A stretch of DNA of 43,163 bases from an uncultured Alphaproteobacteria bacterium (GCA_944391465.1 CALXTS010000015.1:1-43163), one strand, 5' to 3'; positions 1-10,853 are shown, numbered from the stretch's first letter. The notes: generated by a model from the letters alone, not told the origin. Numbers and translations: made by a program.

Positions 1-17
1 CATCCTCACAAACAATT

Positions 18-60
18 AGGGACAATAAACATTGTATATCATACTTCGTTTATTGTCCCT
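18..60 (+). terminator. Inverted repeat, possible terminator of an upstream gene
   Basis: Two perfect 13-base arms (18-30 and 48-60) are separated by a 17-base loop. The tail is only weakly T-rich (ccctttaatg). It could end a gene lying left of the window, or be a protein-binding site. The gene it serves cannot be seen. Confidence 0.4.
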
Positions 61-70
61 TTAATGTATA

Positions 71-95
71 AGCCCCTGAAATCAGGGGCTTTTCT
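71..95 (+). terminator. Rho-independent terminator
   Basis: An 8-bp GC-rich stem (agcccctg / caggggct, 71-78 and 83-90) with a 4-base loop is followed by TTTTCT on the plus strand. It lies just past the stop codon of the minus-strand phosphorylase gene. The T run points to termination of plus-strand transcription coming from outside the window, but the stem could also stop the phosphorylase transcript. Confidence 0.65.
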
Positions 96-107
96 GTGAA
101 TAAGAGA

Positions 108-2615
108 TTAACTGGCTTTTTTTATTGAAGAGTTTCTCTTAGCTTTTTTTTCAATCTGACAAGGTTGAATATGCCAAATATTCTGAGCATATTCCATAAC
201 CGCACGGTCAGAAGTAAATTTACCGATTCTCGCAACATTAAGAATAGCTTTTTTAGCCCAACCTTCTTTGTTGTTAAAATCATTCTCAATATCTTTCATT
301 CGTTTATTAAAGGCCTCTAAATCAGCCAAAACAAAATAGTAATCACGATTGAGAAGTTCTTCAAAAATCGGTTTAAAAAGCAAGACATAATCTTTTTCAC
401 AGAACATATTAGAATTTACGGCATTCATAATTCTCTTAATATAGTTATTGTTTTCATAAATCTCTCGAGGATTATAAGTTGCACGTTTCGCATGAACTTC
501 TTGTTCTGTTAAACCGAACAGATAGAAGTTGCCGTCACCGACTTCTTCACGGATTTCAATATTTGCACCATCAAGAGTTCCTAAAGTCAGAGCCCCGTTA
601 AGAGCAAATTTCATATTGCCGGTTCCACTGGCTTCAAATCCTGCCGTAGATGATTGTACACTGACATCTGCAGCCGGAATAAGAGTTTCGGCAACAGAGA
701 CCTTATAGTCAGGAATAAAGACAACTTTAAGAACATCATTAACACGCGGATCATTATTAACAACATCTGCCACGTTATTGATTAGCTTAATGATAAGTTT
801 TGCAAAGTTATAAGAAGGAGCAGCTTTCCCCGCAAAGATATAAGTTTTTGGGGTTGCCGGTTTTTGATTATCTTTAATGATAGCTAAATAATCACCGATA
901 ACTTGCAAAATCGTCATTAATTGGCGCTTATATTCATGAATACGTTTTGCATGAACAATAAACATACTTTCCGGATTAACCATGATACCGGTTGTTTTGA
1001 AGATGAATTTAGCCAAATGTTTTTTGTTGTTGATTTTGATGTTGCTGAAATCTTTAATGAACTTTTTGTCATCGACAAAGTCTTCCAAACCTTTGAGCTG
1101 AGTAAGTTCAGTGACCCAACCATTGCCGATTTTGCTGTCAATCAGGTCTGAAAGAGCTGTATTTGCATGAACCAACCAACGTCTCGGTGTAATACCATTA
1201 GTAATATTGGTAAATTTTTCCGGCCAAAGTTCATAAAATTCGGGAACCAAAGATGTTTTAATCAATTCCGAGTGAATTTTAGCCACTCCGTTGACAGAGA
1301 AAGAGCCGACGATGGAAAGATTGGCCATACGAATAATCTGTTTATCACCATCACCTTGTACAATGGTGACTCTTTCAAGTTTTTCATGATTGTCGCCAAA
1401 TTTTGTTTTAGCAAATTCAATAAAACGACGATTAATTTCATAAATAATCTGCAAATGCCGCGGAAGCATTTTAGCAAACAAGCGAGCCGGCCAGGTTTCA
1501 AGAGCTTCAGGCAACAAAGTGTGATTTGTATAAGCAAATACTTGAGTTGTAATATCCCAAGCCTTATCCCATTCTTGCCCGTGTTCATCAATTAAGATTC
1601 TCATTAATTCGGCAATAGCGATAGCCGGATGAGTATCATTAAGTTGGATACAAACTTTTTCGGGAAGTTTGCTGAAGTCATTGCTTTTTTCCATAAAGCG
1701 ACGAACAATATCCTGAATGGCACAAGATACAAAGAAATACTGTTGTTTAAGACGCAATTCTTTTCCGGATTCTACAGCATCGGAAGGATACAAGACTTTA
1801 GAAATGGTTTCTGTCTCAATTTTCTCCTTCATAGCCTCCATATAACCACCTTCATTGAAGATGTTTATATCTAATTCGTCATCGGTTTTAGCAGAGAATA
1901 GACGCAAGTAGTTGACGGATTTTCCTTCATAACCGACGATTGGAAAATCGTAAGGAACCCCGTATAATGTTTTGGTATTCATCCAAATATAACTAGGTTC
2001 ACCGGTTCCGTTATCAATAGCTTCAACCTCGCCGTAGATAGGAATTTTTACGGTACGATCTTCACGAGCAAACTGCCAAGGAGAATTTTCACCTTGCCAA
2101 CTATCAGCTTGTTCAATTTGATATCCGTTTTCAAATTTTTGTTTAAACAATCCGAATTGGTAGTTAATTCCATAGCCAAATCCGGCGATACCCAAAGAGG
2201 CCATAGAGTCGAGATAACAAGCCGCCAAACGCCCTAAACCTCCATTACCGAGAGCAGGATCATATTCCGTATCAAATATCTCTTCCAAACTCATATCAGG
2301 AAAGCCTTCAATTTTGATACTTTTGATAATATCAAATAAACCGAGGTTGTGGAGGTTATTTTCCAAAGAACGACCGATAAGATATTCAATGGAAAGGTAA
2401 TAAATTCGTTTAGAATTGCACTGATTATATCGGGCAATTGTTTCATACATTTTATCCATGGCAAACTCACGAACAGCCAGAGCAATGGCATGCAAAGCCT
2501 CATCTTTATTAATCTCGCAAGTTCTTTTGCCTATAAAATATTTAATATAGTGTTCAATTGAGAGCTTAAGACGAGCTTTATCAATTTCACTAATAATTGT
2601 GGCATTTTGTTTCAC
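108..2615 (-). CDS. glgP: Glycogen/starch/maltodextrin phosphorylase
   Basis: This enzyme phosphorolyses alpha-1,4-glucans to glucose-1-phosphate in the cytoplasm, using pyridoxal phosphate. The 835-aa length is normal for glycosyltransferase family 35. The PLP-lysine signature EASGTGNMKFALNGALTLGT is intact, with the Schiff-base lysine at about residue 669. The glycine-rich GNGGLGRLAACYLDSMASLG stretch near residue 135 is also present. I chose the GTG start at 2615 because AAGGAGA sits 7 bases upstream (2623-2629). A longer reading from 2669 would add 18 residues with no ribosome site and no family match. No other glycogen gene (glgA, glgB, glgC, glgX) is nearby, so it is probably a single-gene unit transcribed away from tolC. 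Confidence 0.95.
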   Translation of the reverse strand: MKQNATIISEIDKARLKLSIEHYIKYFIGKRTCEINKDEALHAIALAVREFAMDKMYETIARYNQCNSKRIYYLSIEYLIGRSLENNLHNLGLFDIIKSIKIEGFPDMSLEEIFDTEYDPALGNGGLGRLAACYLDSMASLGIAGFGYGINYQFGLFKQKFENGYQIEQADSWQGENSPWQFAREDRTVKIPIYGEVEAIDNGTGEPSYIWMNTKTLYGVPYDFPIVGYEGKSVNYLRLFSAKTDDELDINIFNEGGYMEAMKEKIETETISKVLYPSDAVESGKELRLKQQYFFVSCAIQDIVRRFMEKSNDFSKLPEKVCIQLNDTHPAIAIAELMRILIDEHGQEWDKAWDITTQVFAYTNHTLLPEALETWPARLFAKMLPRHLQIIYEINRRFIEFAKTKFGDNHEKLERVTIVQGDGDKQIIRMANLSIVGSFSVNGVAKIHSELIKTSLVPEFYELWPEKFTNITNGITPRRWLVHANTALSDLIDSKIGNGWVTELTQLKGLEDFVDDKKFIKDFSNIKINNKKHLAKFIFKTTGIMVNPESMFIVHAKRIHEYKRQLMTILQVIGDYLAIIKDNQKPATPKTYIFAGKAAPSYNFAKLIIKLINNVADVVNNDPRVNDVLKVVFIPDYKVSVAETLIPAADVSVQSSTAGFEASGTGNMKFALNGALTLGTLDGANIEIREEVGDGNFYLFGLTEQEVHAKRATYNPREIYENNNYIKRIMNAVNSNMFCEKDYVLLFKPIFEELLNRDYYFVLADLEAFNKRMKDIENDFNNKEGWAKKAILNVARIGKFTSDRAVMEYAQNIWHIQPCQIEKKAKRNSSIKKAS

Positions 2616-2746
2616 GTTCTTGTCTCCTTCTGGGTAAAGATACCTATTTATGCTCAACCCTAAATGCAATTGATTGAAATATAGTTAATACATACTGAAT
2701 TTTTATAAAAAATCGTTAGCAGTTATAAGTTTTTTAAGAAATAATC

Positions 2747-2774
2747 TTGTAATTTTAATGCTATGTAATATAAT
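2747..2774 (+). promoter_or_regulatory. Putative sigma-70-type promoter of tolC
   Basis: TTGTAA (2747-2752) and a perfect TATAAT (2769-2774) are separated by 16 bases. They lie 38 bases before the tolC start codon. No operator is obvious. Confidence 0.55.
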
Positions 2775-2811
2775 CGCACAGAATTAAAAGTTAATAATTT
2801 GAGGTGAATTT

Positions 2812-4167
2812 ATGAAAAAAAGTTATCTTGCCGGTCTAATGTTTGCCACAGCATTAAGTGCGACATTTTCGGTACGAGCAGAAACGATGTTTGAGGCATT
2901 GAGCCAAACCTATAACACAAATCCGACCTTGCAGGCTCAACGTGCATATTTGAGAAGTATAGATGAAAATGTTGCAATAGCAAAGTCAGGTTTTCGTCCC
3001 AACATTGCCTTAAGTGCAGCTTATAGTGATGCGACCAAAGACAGTGATATTTACAGTCAGGATGGGTCCAGTAAACAAAGTACATTAGCCGCAACAATAA
3101 CGCAACCGATATTCAGCGGTTTTTCAACTGTAAACTCTGTAAAATCAGCAGACAGCAGTGTCAGAGCTGAGCAAAACAATTTGTATAATGTTGAGCAAAC
3201 AGTTTTTTTAGAAGCCTCAACGGCGTATTTAGATGTTGTCAGGGATATAGCAATTGTTGATTTGCAAAAGAATAATGAAAATTTGTTGAAAAAGAGATTA
3301 GATGAAACAACCCAACGTTTCAAAGTCGGAGAAGTAACCAGAACAGATGTGTCACAAGCTCAAGCAAGATATTCTCAAGCAATTTCGGATCGCATTAGTT
3401 CTGAAGGAGATTTGGAGGCATCGAAAGCAACCTACACACAAATTATCGGTTCAAAACCGGAAAATTTGGAAAAACCGGTCTTAATTAGAGATTTTATCCC
3501 TAAGACATATGAAGAGGCATTAAACATAGCCTTAGATAACAACTATACTATTCGTCAAGCCAAACATATATTGCAAGCAAAAGATTATAATGTCAGTGCT
3601 AATACGGGAGCTTTGGCGCCGCAGATTAATCTTGAAGGTAGTGCCTCTAAAGTTCGCAGCGAAGGAGATAATTATGACGGAAAGCCCGAAACAAACAATT
3701 ATGAATGGGGTGTCAATTTGACATTGCCGTTATATAACTCGGGAGAAACCAGAGCCAAGATTCGCCAAAGTAAATATCAGAAATGGCAAGCTCAAGAGCA
3801 AGTTTTGGAAGCTGAAAGAAGGGTTAGAGCAGAGGTTTCCAGCGCTTGGGAATATATGGTAGCGAACAGAAGTAAAATATCGGCAATCGTAGATCAGGTA
3901 AAAGCAAATGAAATAGCATTAGATGGTGTTCAAAAAGAAGAAGCTCTTGGAAATAGAACAATTTTGGATGTCCTTGATGCTTATCAAGAATTGTTAAATT
4001 CAAACGTAGAAGAAGTCAAGGCGCGTCGTAACTTCTACGTTTCTGCAATGAATCTTTTACAGGCAATGGGAAAATTAACAGCCAAAGATCTTAAACTTGG
4101 TGTTGATTTGTATGATGCAAAGCACTATTACAAAGAAACCAGAGATAAGTGGCTGTCCTTAAATTAG
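2812..4167 (+). CDS. tolC: TolC family outer-membrane efflux/secretion channel
   Basis: This is an outer-membrane channel tunnel that serves type I secretion and tripartite efflux pumps. It has 451 aa, a typical TolC length. The N-terminus is a clear signal peptide (MKKSYLAGLMFATALSATF..VRA, cleavage near residue 23). The body has the two TolC repeats rich in long Gln/Glu/Ala coiled-coil helices, for example TRTDVSQAQARYSQA near residue 180 and the matching GNRTILDVLDAYQELLNS near 383. GAGGTG lies 5 bases before the ATG. The next gene is popZ, an alphaproteobacterial order. No membrane-fusion protein or inner-membrane pump is encoded here, so the partner and substrate are unknown. Confidence 0.93.
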   Translation: MKKSYLAGLMFATALSATFSVRAETMFEALSQTYNTNPTLQAQRAYLRSIDENVAIAKSGFRPNIALSAAYSDATKDSDIYSQDGSSKQSTLAATITQPIFSGFSTVNSVKSADSSVRAEQNNLYNVEQTVFLEASTAYLDVVRDIAIVDLQKNNENLLKKRLDETTQRFKVGEVTRTDVSQAQARYSQAISDRISSEGDLEASKATYTQIIGSKPENLEKPVLIRDFIPKTYEEALNIALDNNYTIRQAKHILQAKDYNVSANTGALAPQINLEGSASKVRSEGDNYDGKPETNNYEWGVNLTLPLYNSGETRAKIRQSKYQKWQAQEQVLEAERRVRAEVSSAWEYMVANRSKISAIVDQVKANEIALDGVQKEEALGNRTILDVLDAYQELLNSNVEEVKARRNFYVSAMNLLQAMGKLTAKDLKLGVDLYDAKHYYKETRDKWLSLN

Positions 4168-4257
4168 AAAAATTAGCTTAATAAGTGGCTAAGCTATTGC
4201 TAAAGAAAAAATTCTTATGTAGGATATTACAAAACAATTAAAGTTGAGGATTTTGAA

Positions 4258-5934
4258 ATGGCGGAAGAAAATAACAGTGAAGATCTTTCAATGGAAGATA
4301 TTTTGTCATCAATAAAAAATATCTTAACAGAGGATGGTGCCGTCGCTCCTGAGAAAGAAGCAACCCCAAAAGAAGAGGTTAAAGAGCCGGAAACTGCGCC
4401 TGCGCTACCAGTTGCTCAAAAGGAAGAAGAAAAAGACGAAACTGTTATTGAGCCTCAAGAAGATGAAGAGCCGGAAGAAGATATTTTAGACTTATCTCCG
4501 GAAATGCGTGTTGAGGATGAGGATATCGGATTAGATGATATTAAATTGGAAGATGTTTCTGCCAATATAGATAATCTGATTGCCGAAGACACAAATAAAG
4601 AAGAACCTCATTTAGATATATCAATTCCAACGGTTGAGGAAATCGTGTCGGAAAAAGAACCTTATTTAGAAAGTCCAATTTCTGAAAATATATCGGAAAG
4701 TTTTGATGATAAATCAGATCCGTTTTTTGAGGATAATTTTTCTGACACGCCTTTGAATTTGGATGATGTCAACTTGAATGCTTTGGATGAAATTAAGGCT
4801 GCAGAAAGTAGTGAAGAGGTAGATTCAAAAGTTTCTAAAGAAGAGGTTTCACTTCCATCAGCAGATGATTTTAATATAGAAGATATTAACTCAGAAATAG
4901 CATCAGTTTTAGAAGAAGCCAAAGATCCTTTGGAAGATATAAAACTTCCCGAGATAGAAGAAACAGCTTCTGTAGATGTTCCTTTAGAGGTTACAAAAGA
5001 AACCAATACCGAGATCATTGAGCCAAAAATTAAAGATGTAGAAGAAGTTGCTGTTTCTGAAGAAAATAAAAATGATGTTGTAATATCGGAAGATTCGCAA
5101 GCTGAATTATCGGAAGAGCCAAGCGTAATAGAAAACATTGAACCTTCGGCAGAAGAAATTCAAGTTTCTGAAGAACCGAACGAGGCAGAAAGTATTGAAC
5201 CTTTAACAATTGAACCTTTAGCAGAAGAAACTCAAGTTTTAGAAGATAGCAGTTTGCCTGTAGTTGAAGGCTTTGAAGAAACACCGAATATCTTCAATCA
5301 AGATTTTGTAGAGCCTGAAGTTAAAGAAGATGAAAATACATTAGAACCATTGAAAGAAGAAACAGACAGTACAATAGACAGCTTGCTGGAAAATGAGATT
5401 TTACCGCCGGTAGAAGATATTGAAAGCCTGATTCCGGCATCAGAAAACATTCAGAGTCCTCTCTCAGAAATGCCGAGCTCAACACTAACAGAGAAAGAGG
5501 AAAAAGAAGATAAAGTAGAAGAAGACAAAGTAGATGTATCAGCATCTATTATAAATAATTTTGCTAAACTCCTGTCTAAAGATGAAGATAAAAAGGATGA
5601 AAGCAAAGAAGATACATCATATGATATGTCTTCCTATACAGAAACAAATGAGGAAGATGGTTACGATTTCAGCGCTATCGAAAAAACATCGGAAGAAAAG
5701 AATATTGTTGTTAATCTCGGAGATGGTGATAAAACGCTGTCAGACATTATCCAAGATGTCGTCCGTCAAATTATCGGAAAAGAAGTTGCCCGCAGATGGA
5801 ATTTGAGTCTTGATTATGATGAAATTGTTCGCCAAGAACTTAAAAAGTGGATGGATGATAATCTTCCGGCGATGGTTGAAGATTTAGTCAAAAAAGAAAT
5901 CAGACGAGTGATGGTAAAGGTTGGCGATAATTAG
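4258..5934 (+). CDS. popZ: PopZ-like polar organising protein (DUF2497), unusually long
   Basis: PopZ self-assembles at cell poles of alphaproteobacteria and recruits ParB-bound origins and signalling proteins. The ends match the family. The N-terminal recruitment helix contains SMEDILSSIKNILTEDG (about residues 9-25). The C-terminal oligomerisation region has TLSDIIQDVVRQIIG, then RQELKKWMDDNLPAMVEDLV and EIRRVMVKV (about 490-555). Between them lie roughly 450 residues of very acidic, Glu/Pro/Ser-rich, probably disordered linker. Total length is 558 aa, against under 200 in Caulobacter. A 12-residue motif of the form IEP(S/L)AEE(I/T)QV(S/L)E occurs at 294-305 and again at 318-329. The position between tolC and valS is the usual alphaproteobacterial one. 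GAGGA precedes the start by 8 bases. Confidence 0.88.
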   Translation: MAEENNSEDLSMEDILSSIKNILTEDGAVAPEKEATPKEEVKEPETAPALPVAQKEEEKDETVIEPQEDEEPEEDILDLSPEMRVEDEDIGLDDIKLEDVSANIDNLIAEDTNKEEPHLDISIPTVEEIVSEKEPYLESPISENISESFDDKSDPFFEDNFSDTPLNLDDVNLNALDEIKAAESSEEVDSKVSKEEVSLPSADDFNIEDINSEIASVLEEAKDPLEDIKLPEIEETASVDVPLEVTKETNTEIIEPKIKDVEEVAVSEENKNDVVISEDSQAELSEEPSVIENIEPSAEEIQVSEEPNEAESIEPLTIEPLAEETQVLEDSSLPVVEGFEETPNIFNQDFVEPEVKEDENTLEPLKEETDSTIDSLLENEILPPVEDIESLIPASENIQSPLSEMPSSTLTEKEEKEDKVEEDKVDVSASIINNFAKLLSKDEDKKDESKEDTSYDMSSYTETNEEDGYDFSAIEKTSEEKNIVVNLGDGDKTLSDIIQDVVRQIIGKEVARRWNLSLDYDEIVRQELKKWMDDNLPAMVEDLVKKEIRRVMVKVGDN

Positions 5935-5963
5935 GAGGAGCTAAGAGCCAACCTGCCATTGTT

Positions 5964-5994
5964 ATTGCCCCCAATTTAATTTGAGGGCAATTTT
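5964..5994 (+). terminator. Rho-independent terminator after popZ
   Basis: Arms attgccc (5964-5970) and gggcaat (5985-5991) are followed by TTTTG, 29 bases after the popZ stop. This separates popZ from valS transcriptionally. Confidence 0.75.
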
Positions 5995-6039
5995 GTGTCA
6001 AAAAGGAAAGTTTAATTAAAAATAAATTGGAATAGAAAA

Positions 6040-8676
6040 ATGTTAGATAAAAACTATAACCCGAAAGATTTTGAAGAAAAAATTTATGCCGACTGGGAAA
6101 CTAGCGGAGATTTTATACCGGATATGCACAGTTCCAGTGAGGCATTTTCCATAGTAATTCCTCCACCTAACGTAACAGGCTATTTGCATATGGGACACGC
6201 ATTAGATGATACCTTGCAAGATATTTTGATTCGTTACAATCGCATGCAAGGTAAAAAAGTCCTGTGGCAACCCGGAACAGATCATGCCGGAATAGCAACT
6301 CAAATGGTTGTAGAAAGAAATTTAGCAAAAGAAGGAATTTCACGCCATGATCTCGGACGAGAAAAGTTTATTGAAACCGTATGGAAATGGAAAGAACACT
6401 CAGGCGGTACCATATGCAAACAATTACGCCGTTTAGGAGCATCTTGTGATTGGAGCCGTGAGAGATTTACGATGGACGAAGGTCTTAGCCGAGCCGTAAG
6501 AAAAATATTTGTAAATTTATATAAAGACGGGTTGATATATAAAGCTAAGAAATTGGTTAACTGGGATTCCAAATTTATGACAGCCGTTTCAGATTTGGAG
6601 GTTGTCCAAAAAGAAACAGTCGGAAAAATGTATTATTACAAATATCCGATTGAAGGAGAAAAAGAAGAATATATCCATATAGCAACAACACGTCCGGAAA
6701 CGATGTTTGGAGATACCGCGGTAGCAGTTTCAAAAGAAAATGAAAAATTAAAACATTTAATCGGCAAAAATTGCATTATTCCGATAATAAACAGAGTTAT
6801 TCCGATTATTGCGGATGAGCATGCAGACCCTGAAAAAGGAACCGGCGCGGTAAAAATTACACCGGCGCATGATTTCAATGACTTTGAAGTTGGACGCCGC
6901 CATAACTTACCAATGATAAATGTTTTGAATTTAGATGCAACGCTAAATGAAAACACTCCGTATCCGGGAATGACAACGCTAGAGGCGAGAGCTAAGACTA
7001 TAGAAACATTGACTGAAATGGGGCTTATGGACAAGATAGAAGACCACCCGATGGTTATACCCTATGGAGACCGCTCAGGTGTGGTTATTGAGCCGTTAAT
7101 GACAGATCAATGGTTTGTTGACGCTCCGGTATTGGCAAAAGAAGCTATTCGGGTTGTTGAAAGTGGAGAAATGGAATTTGTTCCCAAATCATATGAGAAG
7201 ACATATTTTGAATGGATGCGCAATATTCAACCATGGTGTATTTCTCGTCAGTTGTGGTGGGGACACCAAATGCCGATATGGTATGGTCCGGACGGAGAAA
7301 TCTTTTGCGAAGAAAATGAGGAAGAAGCCCAAGCTGCCGCAGACAAACATTATGGAAAACATGTTGATTTGACAAGAGAAACTGATGTCCTTGATACATG
7401 GTTTTCATCAGGCTTATGGGCGTTTTCAACATTAGGCTGGCCGGATAAAACAGAGTTTTTAGATACGTTTTATCCAACGTCTGTTCTGGTAACCGGATTT
7501 GATATCATCTTTTTCTGGGTAGCCAGAATGATGATGATGAGTATGTATATGATGAAAAAGGTTCCGTTTAAAAAAGCCTATATTCATGGATTAGTCAGAG
7601 ATGAGCAAGGTCGCAAGATGTCAAAATCCAAAGGCAATACGGTTGATCCGATGGATACGATTGAAAAATACGGAGCCGATGCTTTAAGATTTTTCATGGC
7701 CGCGATGGAAACTCAGGGAAGAGATATCAATATGAGTGAGAACCGCATAGCCGGTTATAGAAACTTTGCCACTAAATTGTGGAATGCCGCTCGCTTTGGA
7801 GAAATGAACGAGTGTAAAACGGATAAAAGTTTTGATGAAAATTCGGTAAAACATCCGGTAAACAAATGGATTATAGCCAAAGCCAAAGAAGCAAGTAAAG
7901 AGGTTACTGATAATCTCAATGCGTACCGTTTTTCAGATTCTGCCAATGCTGTTTACCAGTTTGTTTGGGGTACTTTCTGCGATTGGTATATAGAAATGAT
8001 TAAGCCGTTGCTTTATGGAGAAGATGAAGCAGAAAAGGCAGAAACGAGAGCATCATTTGCATGGGTTCTGGATAGAATTTTGGTTATTTTGCATCCGTTT
8101 ATGCCGTTTATTACCACGGAGTTGTGGAATAATACCGCTCAAAGAGAGGTTAAATTAATTCATGCTCCATGGCCTAAAGCGGAAAAGGTTGATGTTTCAG
8201 CAATGAACGATATTGATTGGGCGATTGATTTAATTACGGCAATTCGTTCTTTGCGAGCAGAAATGAACTTACCTGCCGGAGCAAAACTAAATGTTACATT
8301 GAAAGATGCAAGCGAACAATCAAAGAAACATGCTAAGACGTTTAGTAATATTATTTGTTCTTTAGCCCGGTTAGAAGGTTTGAATTGTGAAGAATGTGAA
8401 ATAACATCAGATATGGTTCAATCAGTCTTTAAGGAATGCACATTGCTGTTACCGCTTAAAGGGGTAGTGGATTTTACGGCCGAAAGAGAAAGATTGAACA
8501 AAGAGTTGGAGAGCTTAAATAAAAACTTGGAAGGCTATGCACGTAAGCTCAATAATCCGAGTTTTGTAGAGCGAGCTCCGGCTGCCGTAGTTGAAGAGGA
8601 AAAACGCCGTCAGGCGGAAGCCTTGGAAAACAAGTCAAAGGTAGAAGAGGCGTTAAAACGTATCGCCAATTTCTAA
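6040..8676 (+). CDS. valS: Valine--tRNA ligase
   Basis: ValS charges tRNA-Val and edits mischarged threonine. It has 878 aa. The class I signatures are present: HMGH at residues 50-53 within PPPNVTGYLHMGHA, and KMSKS at 526-530. The editing (CP1) domain lies between them, with the TTRPETMFGDTAVAV segment near residue 215. The C-terminus ends in the ValS-specific tRNA-binding coiled coil (about 805-878, beginning VDFTAERERLNKELE). The ribosome site is weak (ttggaa, about 10 bases upstream). A terminator on each side makes it a single-gene transcript. Confidence 0.97.
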   Translation: MLDKNYNPKDFEEKIYADWETSGDFIPDMHSSSEAFSIVIPPPNVTGYLHMGHALDDTLQDILIRYNRMQGKKVLWQPGTDHAGIATQMVVERNLAKEGISRHDLGREKFIETVWKWKEHSGGTICKQLRRLGASCDWSRERFTMDEGLSRAVRKIFVNLYKDGLIYKAKKLVNWDSKFMTAVSDLEVVQKETVGKMYYYKYPIEGEKEEYIHIATTRPETMFGDTAVAVSKENEKLKHLIGKNCIIPIINRVIPIIADEHADPEKGTGAVKITPAHDFNDFEVGRRHNLPMINVLNLDATLNENTPYPGMTTLEARAKTIETLTEMGLMDKIEDHPMVIPYGDRSGVVIEPLMTDQWFVDAPVLAKEAIRVVESGEMEFVPKSYEKTYFEWMRNIQPWCISRQLWWGHQMPIWYGPDGEIFCEENEEEAQAAADKHYGKHVDLTRETDVLDTWFSSGLWAFSTLGWPDKTEFLDTFYPTSVLVTGFDIIFFWVARMMMMSMYMMKKVPFKKAYIHGLVRDEQGRKMSKSKGNTVDPMDTIEKYGADALRFFMAAMETQGRDINMSENRIAGYRNFATKLWNAARFGEMNECKTDKSFDENSVKHPVNKWIIAKAKEASKEVTDNLNAYRFSDSANAVYQFVWGTFCDWYIEMIKPLLYGEDEAEKAETRASFAWVLDRILVILHPFMPFITTELWNNTAQREVKLIHAPWPKAEKVDVSAMNDIDWAIDLITAIRSLRAEMNLPAGAKLNVTLKDASEQSKKHAKTFSNIICSLARLEGLNCEECEITSDMVQSVFKECTLLLPLKGVVDFTAERERLNKELESLNKNLEGYARKLNNPSFVERAPAAVVEEEKRRQAEALENKSKVEEALKRIANF

Positions 8677-8688
8677 TGAAAAATAAGC

Positions 8689-8719
8689 AAAATCCCCCTC
8701 TTTGTAAGAGGGGGATTTT
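8689..8719 (+). terminator. Terminator after valS
   Basis: A perfect 14-bp stem (8689-8702 and 8706-8719) with a 3-base loop carries a CCCCCTC/GAGGGGG core. It has T bases on both sides, so it may work in both directions. It lies 13 bases after the valS stop. Confidence 0.85.
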
Positions 8720-8787
8720 AGCGTGAAAATAATCTTTATTTTTGTCTAATAAAGTGGTATGATAAACAAAAATAAGGAAGATAAAGT

Positions 8788-9450
8788 ATGGCAGAAACAG
8801 ATTGGCAAAAAATCGAAGAGTATAACAAATTGTTTCAAAATTGGAAAAATGAACTCTTCCCCAATAAAGAATATATGTATTCCAATGAATGTTGTTATGC
8901 CTTTGCGCATCTCTTGGCTCAGAAAGCAAAGGAGGCGGGGTTATTACCGCTAAAAGCATGGTGCTTGCAGTCGGAAAAAAGAGAATATCCCACAGACAGT
9001 CCGCTGATTGTTCATAAAAATCCTCAAAACTACACCGTTTCTGTCGTCAGACCATCAGATAATCCGATGGAGTTTAATGAAGTAGGGTGGACTAATTACC
9101 ATGTTGCGATGTGTATTCGTTCGGGTAAAGAAATTTTTGTTTTTGATCCGATAATTTTTGATGGCGTTGCAACACTCAGTCAATGGAAAAATGTTTTAAA
9201 TGCCAAAGAATATAATATAGAAATAAGTGGCTGTTCTCTGGATGGTAGTGATAAAAGCATTATAAACGGAGGCAGCGGCTATTGGCGAGCACCTAATCCG
9301 TCAGATATGAATAGCCATGCTAAAAATAAAATATTGCAAATAGATTGCGAGCAAAAGCCGGAACATTTATTACGTTCAAAACTTTTGATAGATTTACAAA
9401 AACAAAAAAGACAAGGAAAAATTCTGACAACATCAAAAGAATATACATAA
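8788..9450 (+). CDS. Protein-glutamine glutaminase (deamidase)-like cysteine hydrolase
   Basis: Characterised enzymes of this fold deamidate glutamine side chains in proteins. The 220-aa product shows the order Cys-His-Asp expected of the papain/transglutaminase-like catalytic triad. Cys36 is in ECCYAFAHLL, compared with CYA(K/R)AH in Chryseobacterium protein glutaminase. His105 is in WTNYHVAMCIR, compared with WSYHVA. Asp120 is in FVFDPIIFDG, compared with the DPSLF motif. The following TLSQWKNVL also resembles the segment after that Asp in the known enzyme. I see no signal peptide or membrane segment, whereas the known enzymes are secreted, so the product is either cytoplasmic or exported by another route. 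AAGGA lies 9 bases before the ATG. Terminators on both sides make it monocistronic. The match rests on motifs, and the substrate is unknown. Confidence 0.6.
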   Translation: MAETDWQKIEEYNKLFQNWKNELFPNKEYMYSNECCYAFAHLLAQKAKEAGLLPLKAWCLQSEKREYPTDSPLIVHKNPQNYTVSVVRPSDNPMEFNEVGWTNYHVAMCIRSGKEIFVFDPIIFDGVATLSQWKNVLNAKEYNIEISGCSLDGSDKSIINGGSGYWRAPNPSDMNSHAKNKILQIDCEQKPEHLLRSKLLIDLQKQKRQGKILTTSKEYT

Positions 9451-9484
9451 AAATAAAGCCTCAGAAATTCTGAGGCTTTATTTT
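9451..9484. terminator. Bidirectional terminator between the glutaminase-like gene and eno
   Basis: A perfect 16-base inverted repeat (9451-9466 and 9468-9483) is centred on the convergent junction. It has a GCCTCAG/CTGAGGC core flanked by A on the left and T on the right, so it can end both convergent transcripts. Confidence 0.85.
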
Positions 9485-9500
9485 ATAAACACCCAATAAA

Positions 9501-10853
<1,353 letters not shown>

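Noticed and set aside
1167..1595. Plus-strand 142-aa frame inside the phosphorylase gene
   Set aside because: It lies opposite conserved phosphorylase sequence and shows no recognisable domain or ribosome site.
4174..4196. Hairpin tagctta/taagcta after tolC as a terminator
   Set aside because: It is an AU-rich 7-bp stem with no T run. It may be a weak structure but is not a convincing terminator.
4662..5138. Minus-strand 158-aa frame rich in Ser
   Set aside because: It is the antisense shadow of the acidic Glu/Ser-rich PopZ linker. It has no ribosome site, and the composition is explained by reverse-complemented GAA/GAT codons.
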